DNA from: Trichomonas vaginalis G3
Lineage: Eukaryota > Parabasalia > Trichomonadida > Trichomonadidae
Assembly (NCBI RefSeq): GCF_026262505.1
Contig: NC_067206.1
Span: forward strand, 1,798,001 to 1,862,000
DNA: 64,000 bases
Direction of reading: 5' to 3'
The first letter of the stretch is position 1; every line of letters starts with the position of its first letter. Shown in pieces: positions 20,903 to 29,122 of this stretch. The notes under the pieces are model-generated. The model saw only the letters and a list, made by a program, of their open reading frames with translations, ran no database searches and was not told where the DNA came from. Both the position numbers and the translations under genes were made by a program.

Positions 20903-21322
20903 ATGACAAAATTCATCTCAGTAAATAAGTACATGACAGAAGTCAAAGAAGAACTAGACCCATTCATATATTTGAATGTTTACTTCTACCATTTTGAAAA
21001 GTCTACATTTGACAAAGTTTGGAACATCGAACCCGTTTAAGTTTGCTATTGTGACTAAAAATGGTGCGAAATTTGAAGACTTAGACATAGAAGGTTTGTT
21101 AACAGTCAAGGAAAATTTGACAGAAGGTTTTCAAACCTTAAAGAAGGCAAAGCATACAAACTTGTTATACCTTATGAACCAAAGAAAGCAGACGACTATG
21201 AATATTATGAGTCTAAGATAGTTGAAGTTCAAGGTAAATTAGGTAAAAAGATTTTAGAGTCTAAGCCAGTGTTTGCTCCTAAAGAGGAAGAGAACATTGA
21301 CATTGACCCAGAAATGTTCTAA
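20903..21322 (+). pseudogene. SSB-like protein with acidic C-terminal tail (broken), B
   Basis: About 139 residues. A compact beta-rich N-terminal part (FAIVTKNGAKFEDLDIEGLL, YKLVIPYEPKKADD) is followed by a very acidic C-terminus, EEENIDIDPEMF, ending in Phe. Many single-stranded DNA-binding proteins (E. coli SSB, T7 gp2.5) end in an acidic tip with a terminal Phe that recruits replication partners. It lies directly after the helicase. The SSB role is inferred. The AT promoter motif and TCCGATAGAAAAG precede the ATG. Confidence 0.5.
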
Positions 21323-21340
21323 AAATAAAATTTTATTTTT
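21321..21340. terminator. 20-bp perfect AT palindrome between convergent genes (B)
   Basis: AAAAATAAAATTTTATTTTT is perfectly self-complementary and carries most of both stop codons of the convergent genes ending at 21322 and 21339. It is conserved at 53471-53490 in C. It is likely a bidirectional 3' end signal, since TAAA-type signals next to stops are used in trichomonads. Confidence 0.6.
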
Positions 21341-21794
21341 ACATGTCATATCTCACCTTCTCTGGAACTGGTTCAGGTTCTTTCTTCTTTTCTTCTACTT
21401 TCTTTTCTTTCTTTTCTCTCTTCTTCTTCTTCTCTGGTGGAGTTATGTCAAATTTCTCAGAACCATATTTATGTAAAAGTTCTTTGTCCTTTAATAGCTC
21501 TTCTATTCTGTTTTCTATTTCATCTTCAAGAACAGCGCATGTGCCTTCTTTGCATTCTAAGAACTTTTGTTGGACTTCATCTTTCCAATCGGTGTCATCT
21601 CTGTCAACAAGTCTGTCATTGACAAATTTTAAGACTGCTCTTTGTAATGTTTTATGGTTCTTGTCATATTCCCAGAAACAGAACTTTAGAACAAATTCAC
21701 CTTTCTTGTTTACACTATGTAAGATTTTATGGTCGACAGAAGTTTTAGAGTCAAAAAGCTTGTCTCGAATATAGATAGCGAAATCGCTAGACAT
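21339..21794 (-). CDS. Polinton protein, 151 aa, unknown (B)
   Basis: Open frame beginning MSSDFAIYIRDKLFDSKTSV. The first two thirds look globular (FVLKFCFWEYDKNHKTLQRA), the last third is a highly charged KKKKREKKEKKVEEKKKE tail with Pro/Glu. It is divergent from the packaging ATPase gene, 36 bp apart. No family is recognised; the charged tail suggests nucleic acid binding or a linker. Confidence 0.7.
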   Translation of the reverse strand: MSSDFAIYIRDKLFDSKTSVDHKILHSVNKKGEFVLKFCFWEYDKNHKTLQRAVLKFVNDRLVDRDDTDWKDEVQQKFLECKEGTCAVLEDEIENRIEELLKDKELLHKYGSEKFDITPPEKKKKREKKEKKVEEKKKEPEPVPEKVRYDM

Positions 21795-21830
21795 TTTCTA
21801 AAAGATAAAAATTTTAATTTTTCTAAAAAT

Positions 21831-22703
21831 ATGTTAGAAAAAAAGTTGCTGACATTGACAAGAAATTTGAGAATGTTTTAAAAAGAACAAGAGGAAGTTG
21901 GAAAATGCTCAGATAAAACCCATACATGACAAGTTCTTATTTGCTCAGAATGGTATAACAGGTCTAATCGCACCACCTGGGTCGGTAAGACTTTCACTTA
22001 TCTTAAAATGGCTGCACAACAACAAGAACTAGATGAGAAGAACCCATTCTATGAGTTAGTAGTCATTTGTAGTACTTCTGGTCAATTCGACCAAACCGTA
22101 AATTCGTTCAAAGATATTATAAAAAAGTCTAAGTTAGTATGTATAAAAGATACTGAGTTGTTAGATTGGATAAAGAAGTACCAAAGAAGGGTTTTGAAGT
22201 ATAATGCTATAAATGAGTATGTCAATTCTAAGTTTAAAGACCCAAATGAGGAAATGCAGAGAATATTAGAGAAGAAACACTTCAGAAACAAACAGAAAGA
22301 GATAGAATACATTTCGAAGAAATTGCAATCTTACGATTGGAAGACTTACCCTCACAGATGTCTTCTTATCTTAGATGACTTTGCTTCTCATCCTTTGCTT
22401 AAGAATAGAGAACAAGATATGTGTCGAATTCTTAAGAAGCTCAGACACTTTAACATCTCAGTTGTCATTTGTGTACAGACAGCAAAGAGTTTAAGTAAGG
22501 ATGTTAAAAGAATACTTACTGATATCATATTTTTCCCTGGATTGTCCGAAGACGATTTCATGGAACTTATGAAAGAGTCCCATGGCAGGTAAGTTTGACA
22601 GACATGAACTCTGGGAGAAGTACAAAGTCATAAAGACCCTCATACTTCTTTCAGAATTCACATCTACGCGAACAAAGTTCAAATTGTAAAAAGTCAAGCT
22701 TGA
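21831..22703 (+). pseudogene. A32-like packaging ATPase, FtsK/HerA superfamily (broken), B
   Basis: About 290 residues. A P-loop region GITGLIAPPG follows a short N-terminal helix. Walker B is RCLLILDDFASHP, followed by RKLRHFNISVVICVQTAKSL with the sensor-like Gln expected of the A32 family. In Polintons and related viruses this ATPase pumps DNA into the capsid. Its presence beside capsid genes supports a once particle-forming element. The locus is interrupted. Confidence 0.9.
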
Positions 22704-22821
22704 AAAATAAAGAGTTTGAGTCTTAGTCTGTTGTGGTGCTGGGGCTGTCGGTTCTTCTGGCTTTGGAAGAACATTCAGGAAGAGGAACGTCGGACATTCG
22801 TTTGTGTCTTAACCGTCTTTG

Positions 22822-23414
22822 TTCTGAAAAAGTACAATATTGTCTTGAAAAAGTACAATATTGTCTTGAAAAAGTACAATATTGTCTTGAAAAAGTACAA
22901 CATTGTTCTGAAAAAGTACAACATTGTTCTGAAAAAGTTCAAGACTTGTTCTGAAAAAGTACAGCTGTACTCAAATTTGAGAGACATTGTACTGAATTTA
23001 TACAACATTGTCTTGAAAAAGTACAATATTGTACTGAATTTATACAACATTGTCTTGAAAAAGTACAATATTGTACTGAATTTTACAACATTGTCTTGAA
23101 AAAGTACAATATTGTCTTGAAAAAGTACAACATTGTCTTGAAAAAGTACAATATTGTCTTGAAAAAGTACAATATTGTCTTGAAAAAGTACAACATTGTT
23201 CTGAAAAAGTACAACATTGTTCTGAAAAAGTTCAAGACTTGTTCTGAAAAAGTACAGCTGTACTCAAATTTGAGAGACATTGTACTGAATTTATACAACA
23301 TTGTTCTGAAAAAGTACAATATTGTACTGAATTTATACAACATTGTTCTGAAAAAGTACAATATTGTACTGAATTTATACAACATTGTCTTGAAAAAGTA
23401 CAATATTGTACTGA
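22822..23414 (+). repeat. 21-bp minisatellite (TTGTCTTGAAAAAGTACAATA type)
   Basis: About 28 units with small variants (GTTCTGAAAAAGTACAACATT, GTACTGAATTTATACAACATT). The array holds a larger repeat: a block with TTCAAGACTTGTTCTG and TGTACTCAAATTTGAGAGAC occurs twice, near 22926-22986 and 23226-23286. Because 21 is a multiple of three, it stays open in several frames on both strands. Confidence 0.92.
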
Positions 23415-23420
23415 CTCAGT

Positions 23421-23522
23421 ATGGAGCTTGACCCCTTAGACGAAGCAATTTATCTAATTGAAATTAACGAGCTTGTTAAAGACTTCCTCAGGCAGAATGT
23501 AAAAGGCAAGCTTGAAAAATAA
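23421..23522 (+). CDS. Short ORF, 33 aa, start of the 58403-type gene
   Basis: It encodes MELDPLDEAIYLIEINELVK and 13 more residues. The first 25 match the N-terminus of the 121-aa protein at 58403-58768, after which the sequences part. As in C it begins right after a tandem repeat array. It is probably a short relic or a shortened variant of that gene. Confidence 0.5.
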   Translation: MELDPLDEAIYLIEINELVKDFLRQNVKGKLEK

Positions 23523-23531
23523 ATGGTTCAT

Positions 23532-24359
23532 TTACTCTGCTTGTTTGAAGTTGTCAAAATACTCTGTTATTTTTTCCTTTAACAATGGCAAATCTTCTTT
23601 GAAGGTAAGTATTGTACAACCTTTCATATCATAGTGTGTTTGAGGTAACGTATCTTGAACTATCTGTTTAACATCTTCATTTGGTGTCATTGAAATCGGT
23701 AAGTTTTCGCGATAGAACCAATTTCTGTCAGATTTGTAAATCTTAGCAAGGTCGTAAAAGCTTTTGTTGTTTCTTCTGACTAAATGCAACATAACCATAT
23801 CTCTGTCTTCTTCATTTTCCATCTCTTCAGTGTAAATCATATACTTATAGTTCTTTTCCTTTCCTTTTGGTACCGAACGTGGTATTCTTTTCTGTATGTT
23901 TTTGTCTTTTGCTTCAATGACTTCATCTTTTGCTTGAAGTTTCTTTTCCATCTGTTCGCGTTCTTGTCTATGAAGTTCATCTAACATCATGAAAATATAA
24001 CAAGCGTAACGAGGTGAAGCCCACATTGCTACGGCATTTACTAAAAGTCTATGAACATAATATCCTTTCAAACTATTTGGCAAATTTTTACGATTTTCGT
24101 ACGGAATCTCGTTCCTCGGTTTTCCGAGGAACGCAAACATATGAGGAAATTCTTCTAAAAGTTCTTTTGCCTGCTGGTTTTCAAACCAATGATATGCTTG
24201 CTTTGTAGAACGAAGAGCATTCAAAATACTTTGCATTTGGTACATATCGTCTTTGACCGAACGAATGAGACGGAGTTGTTTGTTAAACTGAACCCACTCA
24301 TATTCTTCATTTATAGCTTCATGGACTATAACTGTTGTTGTGTTCTCTGTTGTTGACAT
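23532..24359 (-). CDS. MSV199/DUF3627-type protein (N1R/p28-like), 275 aa (B)
   Basis: The N-terminal half has the MSV199 pattern: DDMYQMQSILNAL, a WFENQQ..ELLEEF stretch and GYYVHRLLVNAVAMWASPRY. A coiled coil follows (EQMEKKLQAKDEVIEAKDKN), then a C-terminal DUF3627-like domain starting near YKYMIYTEEMENEED. This architecture is known from poxviruses, iridoviruses and other large DNA viruses, with DNA-binding or host-interaction roles not well defined. The ATG at 24359 is chosen because the longer frame lacks an upstream ATG. Confidence 0.85.
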   Translation of the reverse strand: MSTTENTTTVIVHEAINEEYEWVQFNKQLRLIRSVKDDMYQMQSILNALRSTKQAYHWFENQQAKELLEEFPHMFAFLGKPRNEIPYENRKNLPNSLKGYYVHRLLVNAVAMWASPRYACYIFMMLDELHRQEREQMEKKLQAKDEVIEAKDKNIQKRIPRSVPKGKEKNYKYMIYTEEMENEEDRDMVMLHLVRRNNKSFYDLAKIYKSDRNWFYRENLPISMTPNEDVKQIVQDTLPQTHYDMKGCTILTFKEDLPLLKEKITEYFDNFKQAE

Positions 24360-24447
24360 ATCTGTCTTTACATACAAGATAAAAAAATTTGTTAGAAAAA
24401 AATTAGCGTTATTTTCTTACTTTCACAAAAGACCAAAAATAAACGCT

Positions 24448-24838
24448 TTACATGTATTTTTCAGCAACTTCGTCAAGAAGTCTGTAAATATACCAAGCAT
24501 AGCGAGGAGAAGCCCACATTGCTATTGAACTAACTAGGAACTTATGAACATATATACCTTTTAGATGCGATGGTAAGTTTTGTCTGTCTTGGTACATCTT
24601 TTTAAGTTCTACATGTTCGAAACTCACTCAAAAGTTCATGAGTGCTATTTAATTCAAACCAGTCTTGTGGTTTCTTAGTATCTGGTGTAGCACATGCTGT
24701 CAAAATACTTTGCATTTGGTACATGTCATCTTTGACCGAACGAATGAGACGGAGTTGTTTGTTATATTGTATGTACTCATATTCTTCATTTATAGCTTCA
24801 TGAACGATAGCAGTTGTTGTGTTCTCTGTTGTTGTCAT
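24448..24838 (-). pseudogene. Chimeric MSV199/KilA-N-type remnant (broken), B
   Basis: The start (TTTENTTTAIVHEAINEEYE) matches the MSV199-type gene, while the last residues (LLDEVAEKYM) match the end of the T5orf172-type gene in C. It therefore looks like a fusion of two neighbouring accessory genes by recombination. It is interrupted. Confidence 0.65.
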
Positions 24839-24859
24839 TTCTGTCTTTACATACAAAAT

Positions 24860-25176
24860 AAAAAAAATATTTTATAAAAAACTAACTTTATTTTTTCTAT
24901 CTTAAGGAAATTCATGATTTTCATAGAGTTTTGGCGAGTAGGGAAAAAAACGGTCTAGAGAATTTTCACGATTTTCATAGAGTTTTGGCGACTACGTTTT
25001 CTTACCTACTCGCTGTGCTTCACTGTTTTCGTACGGAATCTCTTCTCTCGGTTTTACATGGTAAGCAATCTTATGCCATTTTACTCAGATTTTTGTGCTG
25101 AATTCAGCAAAAATATATTTTAGGGTAGAAGGTTAGATATAACCTGTCTTCTACCCTCTTTTCTACCCCAGTTATT
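24860..25176. other. Accessory-gene debris and a hairpin module (B)
   Basis: Short pieces resembling the MSV199-type genes (TTTTCATAGAGTTTTGGCGA occurs twice; compare 55398-55460) are followed by one AGGGTAGAAGGTTAGATATAACC hairpin module near 25121-25168. No intact gene. Confidence 0.6.
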
Positions 25177-26091
25177 TTATAAGCGTTTTACATGGTAAAC
25201 ATTGTGAATTCGTGAAATTCTAAACAATTTCGTAGCTTCTATTTCTTCTGTCAGTACATCGAATGTTTTAACAATGCCGAAGGTTTCTTTATATTTCTTC
25301 TTGACATCTGAAAGAAGGAAATCGTCAGCTGTTGGATAGTTTTTGTTCAGAAATGTCAACATGTCCATTTTATCTTCTGCTGGTTTCTCTACTTCTTTCT
25401 TTAAGTCAGCATAGTCGTTTCGCATACGTTCTATCTCTTTGACGGAGTAGTTATATTTCCTCATTGCTGCTTTACATTTTGAACATTGTGGGTTCATTTT
25501 AGCATTGTACATTGAAATCTTACCTGCTAGTATGACTAAGGCGTCAATGGTTTTCTTTAACTCAAAAGTTGCGGGTTTTATCTGTTCATTCCATACTTTA
25601 CCTCTTCTATCTTTATCTCTTATCTGCCATACACATTCAGCAACTAACGAAACAAAGTTGTCGTAGGTCTTAAACTCCCAGATTTATATATGTCAGAGAT
25701 GTTCTTTATATACCATATCGCAATCTTTGTCCATGACTTTGTGGTTGCAATGAAATCCAAGAAACTCATAGTTAACCTTACGTATGAACTTCTTTATTTC
25801 TACTGAGTCAGTTGCTTTGACTTCTATTTCATCGAATTCTGGAATAGTAAGCTTTTGTTGTTGGATTTCAGGAAGTTTAGGTAGATGGTCAATAATATCC
25901 TGCATTTCATAAAGATACTGTTCATTTGTTTCATCTTTCGCACTACAGTCTAAATTACTTGTTAAAAGTTCTTGCTTTATCTTCTGGATTTCTGTCTCAA
26001 AAGTATATGAAGAAGGAATGAAGCTTTTCATCTCTACTAACATTGAAGTTGGGTTCATGACTAACGAGTTTGGTGCTGTTGTTGCTAACAT
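25177..26091 (-). pseudogene. Conserved Polinton protein of about 290 aa, unknown (broken), B
   Basis: The intact homologue in C (56860-57738) shows a mostly helical protein. Features are NSLVMNPTSMLVEMKSFIPS at the start, a CSKCKAA(M/T)RKYNYSVKEIER stretch with a CxxC pair, a coiled region (KKEVEKPAEDKMDMLTFLNK) and a C-terminus resembling a winged helix (ATKLF..NHHN..YHVKRL). The CxxC and the predicted helices could bind zinc or DNA (inferred). The AT promoter motif lies upstream. Confidence 0.65.
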
Positions 26092-26345
26092 GTTCTTACA
26101 ATAAAAATAAAAAAATATTTTTTTAAAAAAACCAACTTTATTTTTTATTTCGGGAAAACTCATGAGGTTAGAAAACATGTACGAAGAAGTCTTGACAAAA
26201 CATTTACGTTCATGTTTGACAAAACATTTACGATGAAGTTTCGACAAAACATTTACGATGAAATTCATGAAAATTCAAGAGGGTAGAAAAGAGGGTAGAG
26301 CTACCCTTCTACCCTAAAATATATTTTTGGTGTAAATTTCAATAA
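26092..26345. other. Promoter motif, 25-bp-type repeats and a hairpin module (B)
   Basis: The AT promoter motif (26101-26125) is followed by 4 imperfect units of the same 25-bp repeat found in the TIRs (GTTTCGACAAAACATTTACG) and by a hairpin module AGGGTAGAAAAGAGGGTAGA at 26278-26325. TIR-type repeats therefore also occur internally. Confidence 0.7.
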
Positions 26346-26360
26346 AAAAAAATGGTTCAT

Positions 26361-27022
26361 TTACTCACAATATTTTTGTACAAAACGACCCCAAACTTTT
26401 AACTTCTTTTCTGCAGCTTCTAATGTTATCTTAGCGAGTTCATATTCTCTAAATTCTCTCTTTAAATCTTCTTGTTCCCATTGGTCTAGTTCGTATGGAG
26501 AATCTCTATAACCAGAACATATCTCACGTTCATGTTCTATTTGTTTTTCATGCATTTTTCTAACTTCTTCTTCGAACAAAGGTTTTGCATTCTCTACTGT
26601 ATCTTCAAGTTCTTCTTCATCTAACTTCTCATGAACTTTCTTGTCTATGGAGTCCAGAATTTTTCCAACTGCTATACAATATTTTGGAGAAGCCCACATT
26701 GCAATATAGTTTACGAGTCTTGGGTCTACATACATTCCTCTAACCTGTTTGATTTCATCGGGAATTCCTGCATTAACATTGTATAAAAAGCAACCGCGGA
26801 ATTCCGCGGGGTGGTATATTCTTCACAAAATGCCTTAAAATACTCTTCCCAGGACTTATTTTCCAACAACCTTCTAAAGTCTTTCCTAAACTGCTGACAC
26901 ATATTTGTTACATTTATATAACCATCCTTGTCTCTACGTAAGACTTCAATACCGTTGTAAGTGCCTTTTGTGAATGTTTCGCCATTAGATTTGTTCGTGA
27001 ACGTTTTTGCTTCGACTGACAT
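26361..27022 (-). pseudogene. KilA-N domain protein (broken), only in B
   Basis: The N-terminal half is a clear KilA-N domain: NGIEVLRRDKDGYINVTNMC, then FRRLLENKSWEEYF, and later YVDPRLVNYIAMWASPKYCI. The C-terminal part is a Glu/Lys-rich helix with no known domain. KilA-N proteins bind DNA in phages and large DNA viruses. A dispersed palindromic repeat (26781-26833) lies inside the coding stretch. C has a different cassette at the equivalent place. The locus is interrupted. Confidence 0.8.
26781..26833 (-). repeat. Dispersed palindromic repeat, copy within the KilA-N gene
   Basis: A 53-bp stretch around the palindrome CCGCGGAATTCCGCGG, in inverted orientation to the copies at 27153-27208, 27395-27453 and 57861-57920. 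All share GCATTTTGTGAAGAATATAC and a poly-T/TATAC edge. Confidence 0.8.
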
Positions 27023-27589
27023 TTCTGTTCTTACAATAAAAATAAAAAAATATTTTTTGGTGGTACGTCGGACATTCGTTTGTGGCTTAACCGTCGGACA
27101 TTCGTTTGTGGCTTAACCGTCGGACATCCGTTTGTGGCTCGACCTCAAAACAAGCATTTTGTGAAGAATATACCAACCGCCGGAATTCCGACGGTTGCTT
27201 TTTATACAAGGTTCAAGAGTTTTGTGTGTTTTCTACGATGTTGTCAAAATGTCATGTTGTCTCGCTTTTTCAGAGAAGTTAAAATTACCTGGTGACCTGG
27301 TGACCTGGTTCCACCTAAAATATATTTTTTGGTGTAAATTCATGAGTTTTGGTTGAAAAATACGGTGGAGCCAAAAGTGGCTCGACCTCAAAACAAGCAT
27401 TTTGTGAAGAATATACCAACCGCCGGAATTCCGCGGGTTGCTTTTTTTATACAAAATTCAAGAGTTTTGTGTGTTTTCTACGATGTTGTCAAAATGTCGT
27501 GTTGTCACACTTTTTCAGAGAAGTTAAAATGACCGAGGCACATAGGCACATAGGCACACCTAAAAAAACATCTAACCAAAACTCATTTT
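27023..27589. repeat. Repeat-rich spacer with three 26-bp units and two palindromic repeats (B)
   Basis: After an AT promoter motif come three tandem copies of CGGACATTCGTTTGTGGCTTAACCGT-like units at 27068-27140 (the same word heads the cassettes at 22785 and 58018), then two copies of the palindromic repeat (27153-27208 and 27395-27453), each with a 100-bp shared tail. No gene is seen. Confidence 0.75.
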
Positions 27590-28450
27590 TCAATACTTTT
27601 TCAGCACTTCTCCGTAGTTATATATGAAAGACAATTCGAGATAAAAGTCGTAGTACAATGGAACAATATGTTGCACACCATTTGTTGTGAACCAAACTTG
27701 AAAGTCAGAGAAACTGTTACTAGGTGGTTCGTAGAATTTAGAAGCAAAGTCATAAAAGTCCTTACCAATACATAGAAAACTATTGTTGCTTGAACTGAAA
27801 CTTGCATGACACATGACATTTTGAGGGTCAAACACGTTTCTATAAACTGTCAAATCCGTTGGTGGGCGTATAAACCAGAACGGACCGTCAGGTGGTAATG
27901 GTTCGTTCTGGTTTAGTAACCGAAGAAATTGTGCCCAAGAACGTTTGTCTACTTGCCAAAATAAAAACTGTGTATCTCTTGGAGGGTTATTTTCAATCCT
28001 TTGAAATGAAACTGTGGAGTTCATCTTGTCATATTCTAGTTTCAGATAGTATGTTCCATTTAGTAAAGAGTCGTATTTTTCTTGAAATTCCCAATAATAT
28101 TTGTTTATTTGAGTTTGAAAGTCATTTAGAGTCTTCTCAAGACTTTCGTCTGAACGAACTGTAAAGATTCTCATTTCATCAAATTTGTCTAGTAGACCAT
28201 CATGACCTCTATACCGCCCATGAAAATATACCGCAAACATAAACGCGTTAGTTCTTTTTGAAAACAAAACTCTTCTAAATCCTATTGCCTTTGCATCTGA
28301 AGGACTTTGAAGCCAACGAATTGGAAAGTCAAACCTGTAAGCACCGGATGAAATTTCTTCATCTGAAATAGTCATACCGGCGTTTGTGAAGATATAGTCT
28401 AACGGTTTTGTATCTGCTGCTTTTGTTCTTTGTTTTTCAACCTGAAACAT
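27590..28450 (-). CDS. Conserved Polinton protein, 286 aa, paralogue of the 32707 gene (B)
   Basis: Open frame beginning MFQVEKQRTKAADTKPLDYI. It is about 30-40% similar by eye to the gene between fibre and amphipathic protein: shared words are TKPLD.IFTN, YRFDFPIRWL, KAIGFRR, FYEPPSNS(F)SDFQVWFTT and LELSFIYNY. Two copies of one family per element, on opposite strands about 4 kb apart, suggest an old duplication and specialisation, for example two minor virion proteins (inferred). Confidence 0.75.
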   Translation of the reverse strand: MFQVEKQRTKAADTKPLDYIFTNAGMTISDEEISSGAYRFDFPIRWLQSPSDAKAIGFRRVLFSKRTNAFMFAVYFHGRYRGHDGLLDKFDEMRIFTVRSDESLEKTLNDFQTQINKYYWEFQEKYDSLLNGTYYLKLEYDKMNSTVSFQRIENNPPRDTQFLFWQVDKRSWAQFLRLLNQNEPLPPDGPFWFIRPPTDLTVYRNVFDPQNVMCHASFSSSNNSFLCIGKDFYDFASKFYEPPSNSFSDFQVWFTTNGVQHIVPLYYDFYLELSFIYNYGEVLKKY

Positions 28451-28489
28451 TTAATATATGTAAAAATATACTGTTTTAAAATAAATGTT

Positions 28490-29074
28490 TTAAAATAGTA
28501 TGCCATATAGCTTCTTGAATTTGTTAAGATATATTTTAACGCATTTTCCATCTGTATCTCTAGCGTATACATAAGCATAGCCTGCCTTAGTAAAACATAC
28601 TTGTAATTTTCTATAGTTTACGCCGGTATAAAAGTAGAAAGAGTCCTGTTCTTCGCTATAGTAGTAAAACTCAAACGTATGCTTGCCATAGTCTGTAATT
28701 TCAATTGCTTCATCTTCTAGTTCGTCGACAAATTCGAATACAATATCTCGAAATTTGCCTTTGTTCTTATTGTTTTCAGAACAAGTGACCCAGCGTAAGT
28801 TTTCAAGTCTATTGTCATTTCTTATATGGTTTATATGGTCTACAAAAGGTAAATTGTTAGGGTTCGGTATAAAATGAGTTGCAATGACAATATGTTTAAA
28901 ATAGTTTTTTCCACTCATATCCATAAGAGCATATCCGTCATTTCGCTCCCATCCGCTTAAAACTCTTTTTGTCTTTTTGTTTCTGACTTCAAATGACTCA
29001 CAACAGTGAATTTCATATTTCTCATCTAACAAACAAGTTTCCCAACGGTCTTCTCCAACAAACTCAGCGTACAT
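28490..29074 (-). CDS. HNH homing-endonuclease-like protein, 194 aa (B)
   Basis: A NUMOD4-like N-terminal segment (EKYEIHCCESFEVRNKKTKR) precedes an HNH_3-type core: KHIVIATHFIPNPNNLPFVD, HINHIRNDNRLENLRWVT and SENNKNKGKF. The C-terminal 85 residues (FEFVDELEDEAIEITDYGKH and on) probably contact DNA. Such freestanding enzymes cut DNA at sites lacking the gene and spread by repair. The same gene lies on the other strand at a different site in C (52425-53009). An AT promoter motif lies upstream. Confidence 0.9.
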   Translation of the reverse strand: MYAEFVGEDRWETCLLDEKYEIHCCESFEVRNKKTKRVLSGWERNDGYALMDMSGKNYFKHIVIATHFIPNPNNLPFVDHINHIRNDNRLENLRWVTCSENNKNKGKFRDIVFEFVDELEDEAIEITDYGKHTFEFYYYSEEQDSFYFYTGVNYRKLQVCFTKAGYAYVYARDTDGKCVKIYLNKFKKLYGILF

Positions 29075-29122
29075 TTCAAATAAAATAAAAAAATATTTTT
29101 TTTAAAAATATATGTTTTTACT

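Larger units (their letters stand above)
22695..23523 (+). repeat. Repeat-plus-ORF cassette flanked by a 17-bp direct repeat (B only at this site)
   Basis: CAAGCTTGAAAAATAAA occurs at 22695-22711 and again at 23507-23523. Between them lie a short copy of the GTCGGACATTCGTTTGTG repeat, a long 21-bp minisatellite and a short ORF. In C the ATPase and the next gene are only about 15 bp apart, so the block is an insertion in B. C carries a related cassette elsewhere (58020-58768). Confidence 0.75.

Noticed and set aside
22716-23431. Long open frames on both strands with VLKKYNI-like or YFFKTML-like repeats
   Set aside because: They arise because the 21-bp minisatellite unit is a multiple of three; no start context or conserved non-repeat domain.
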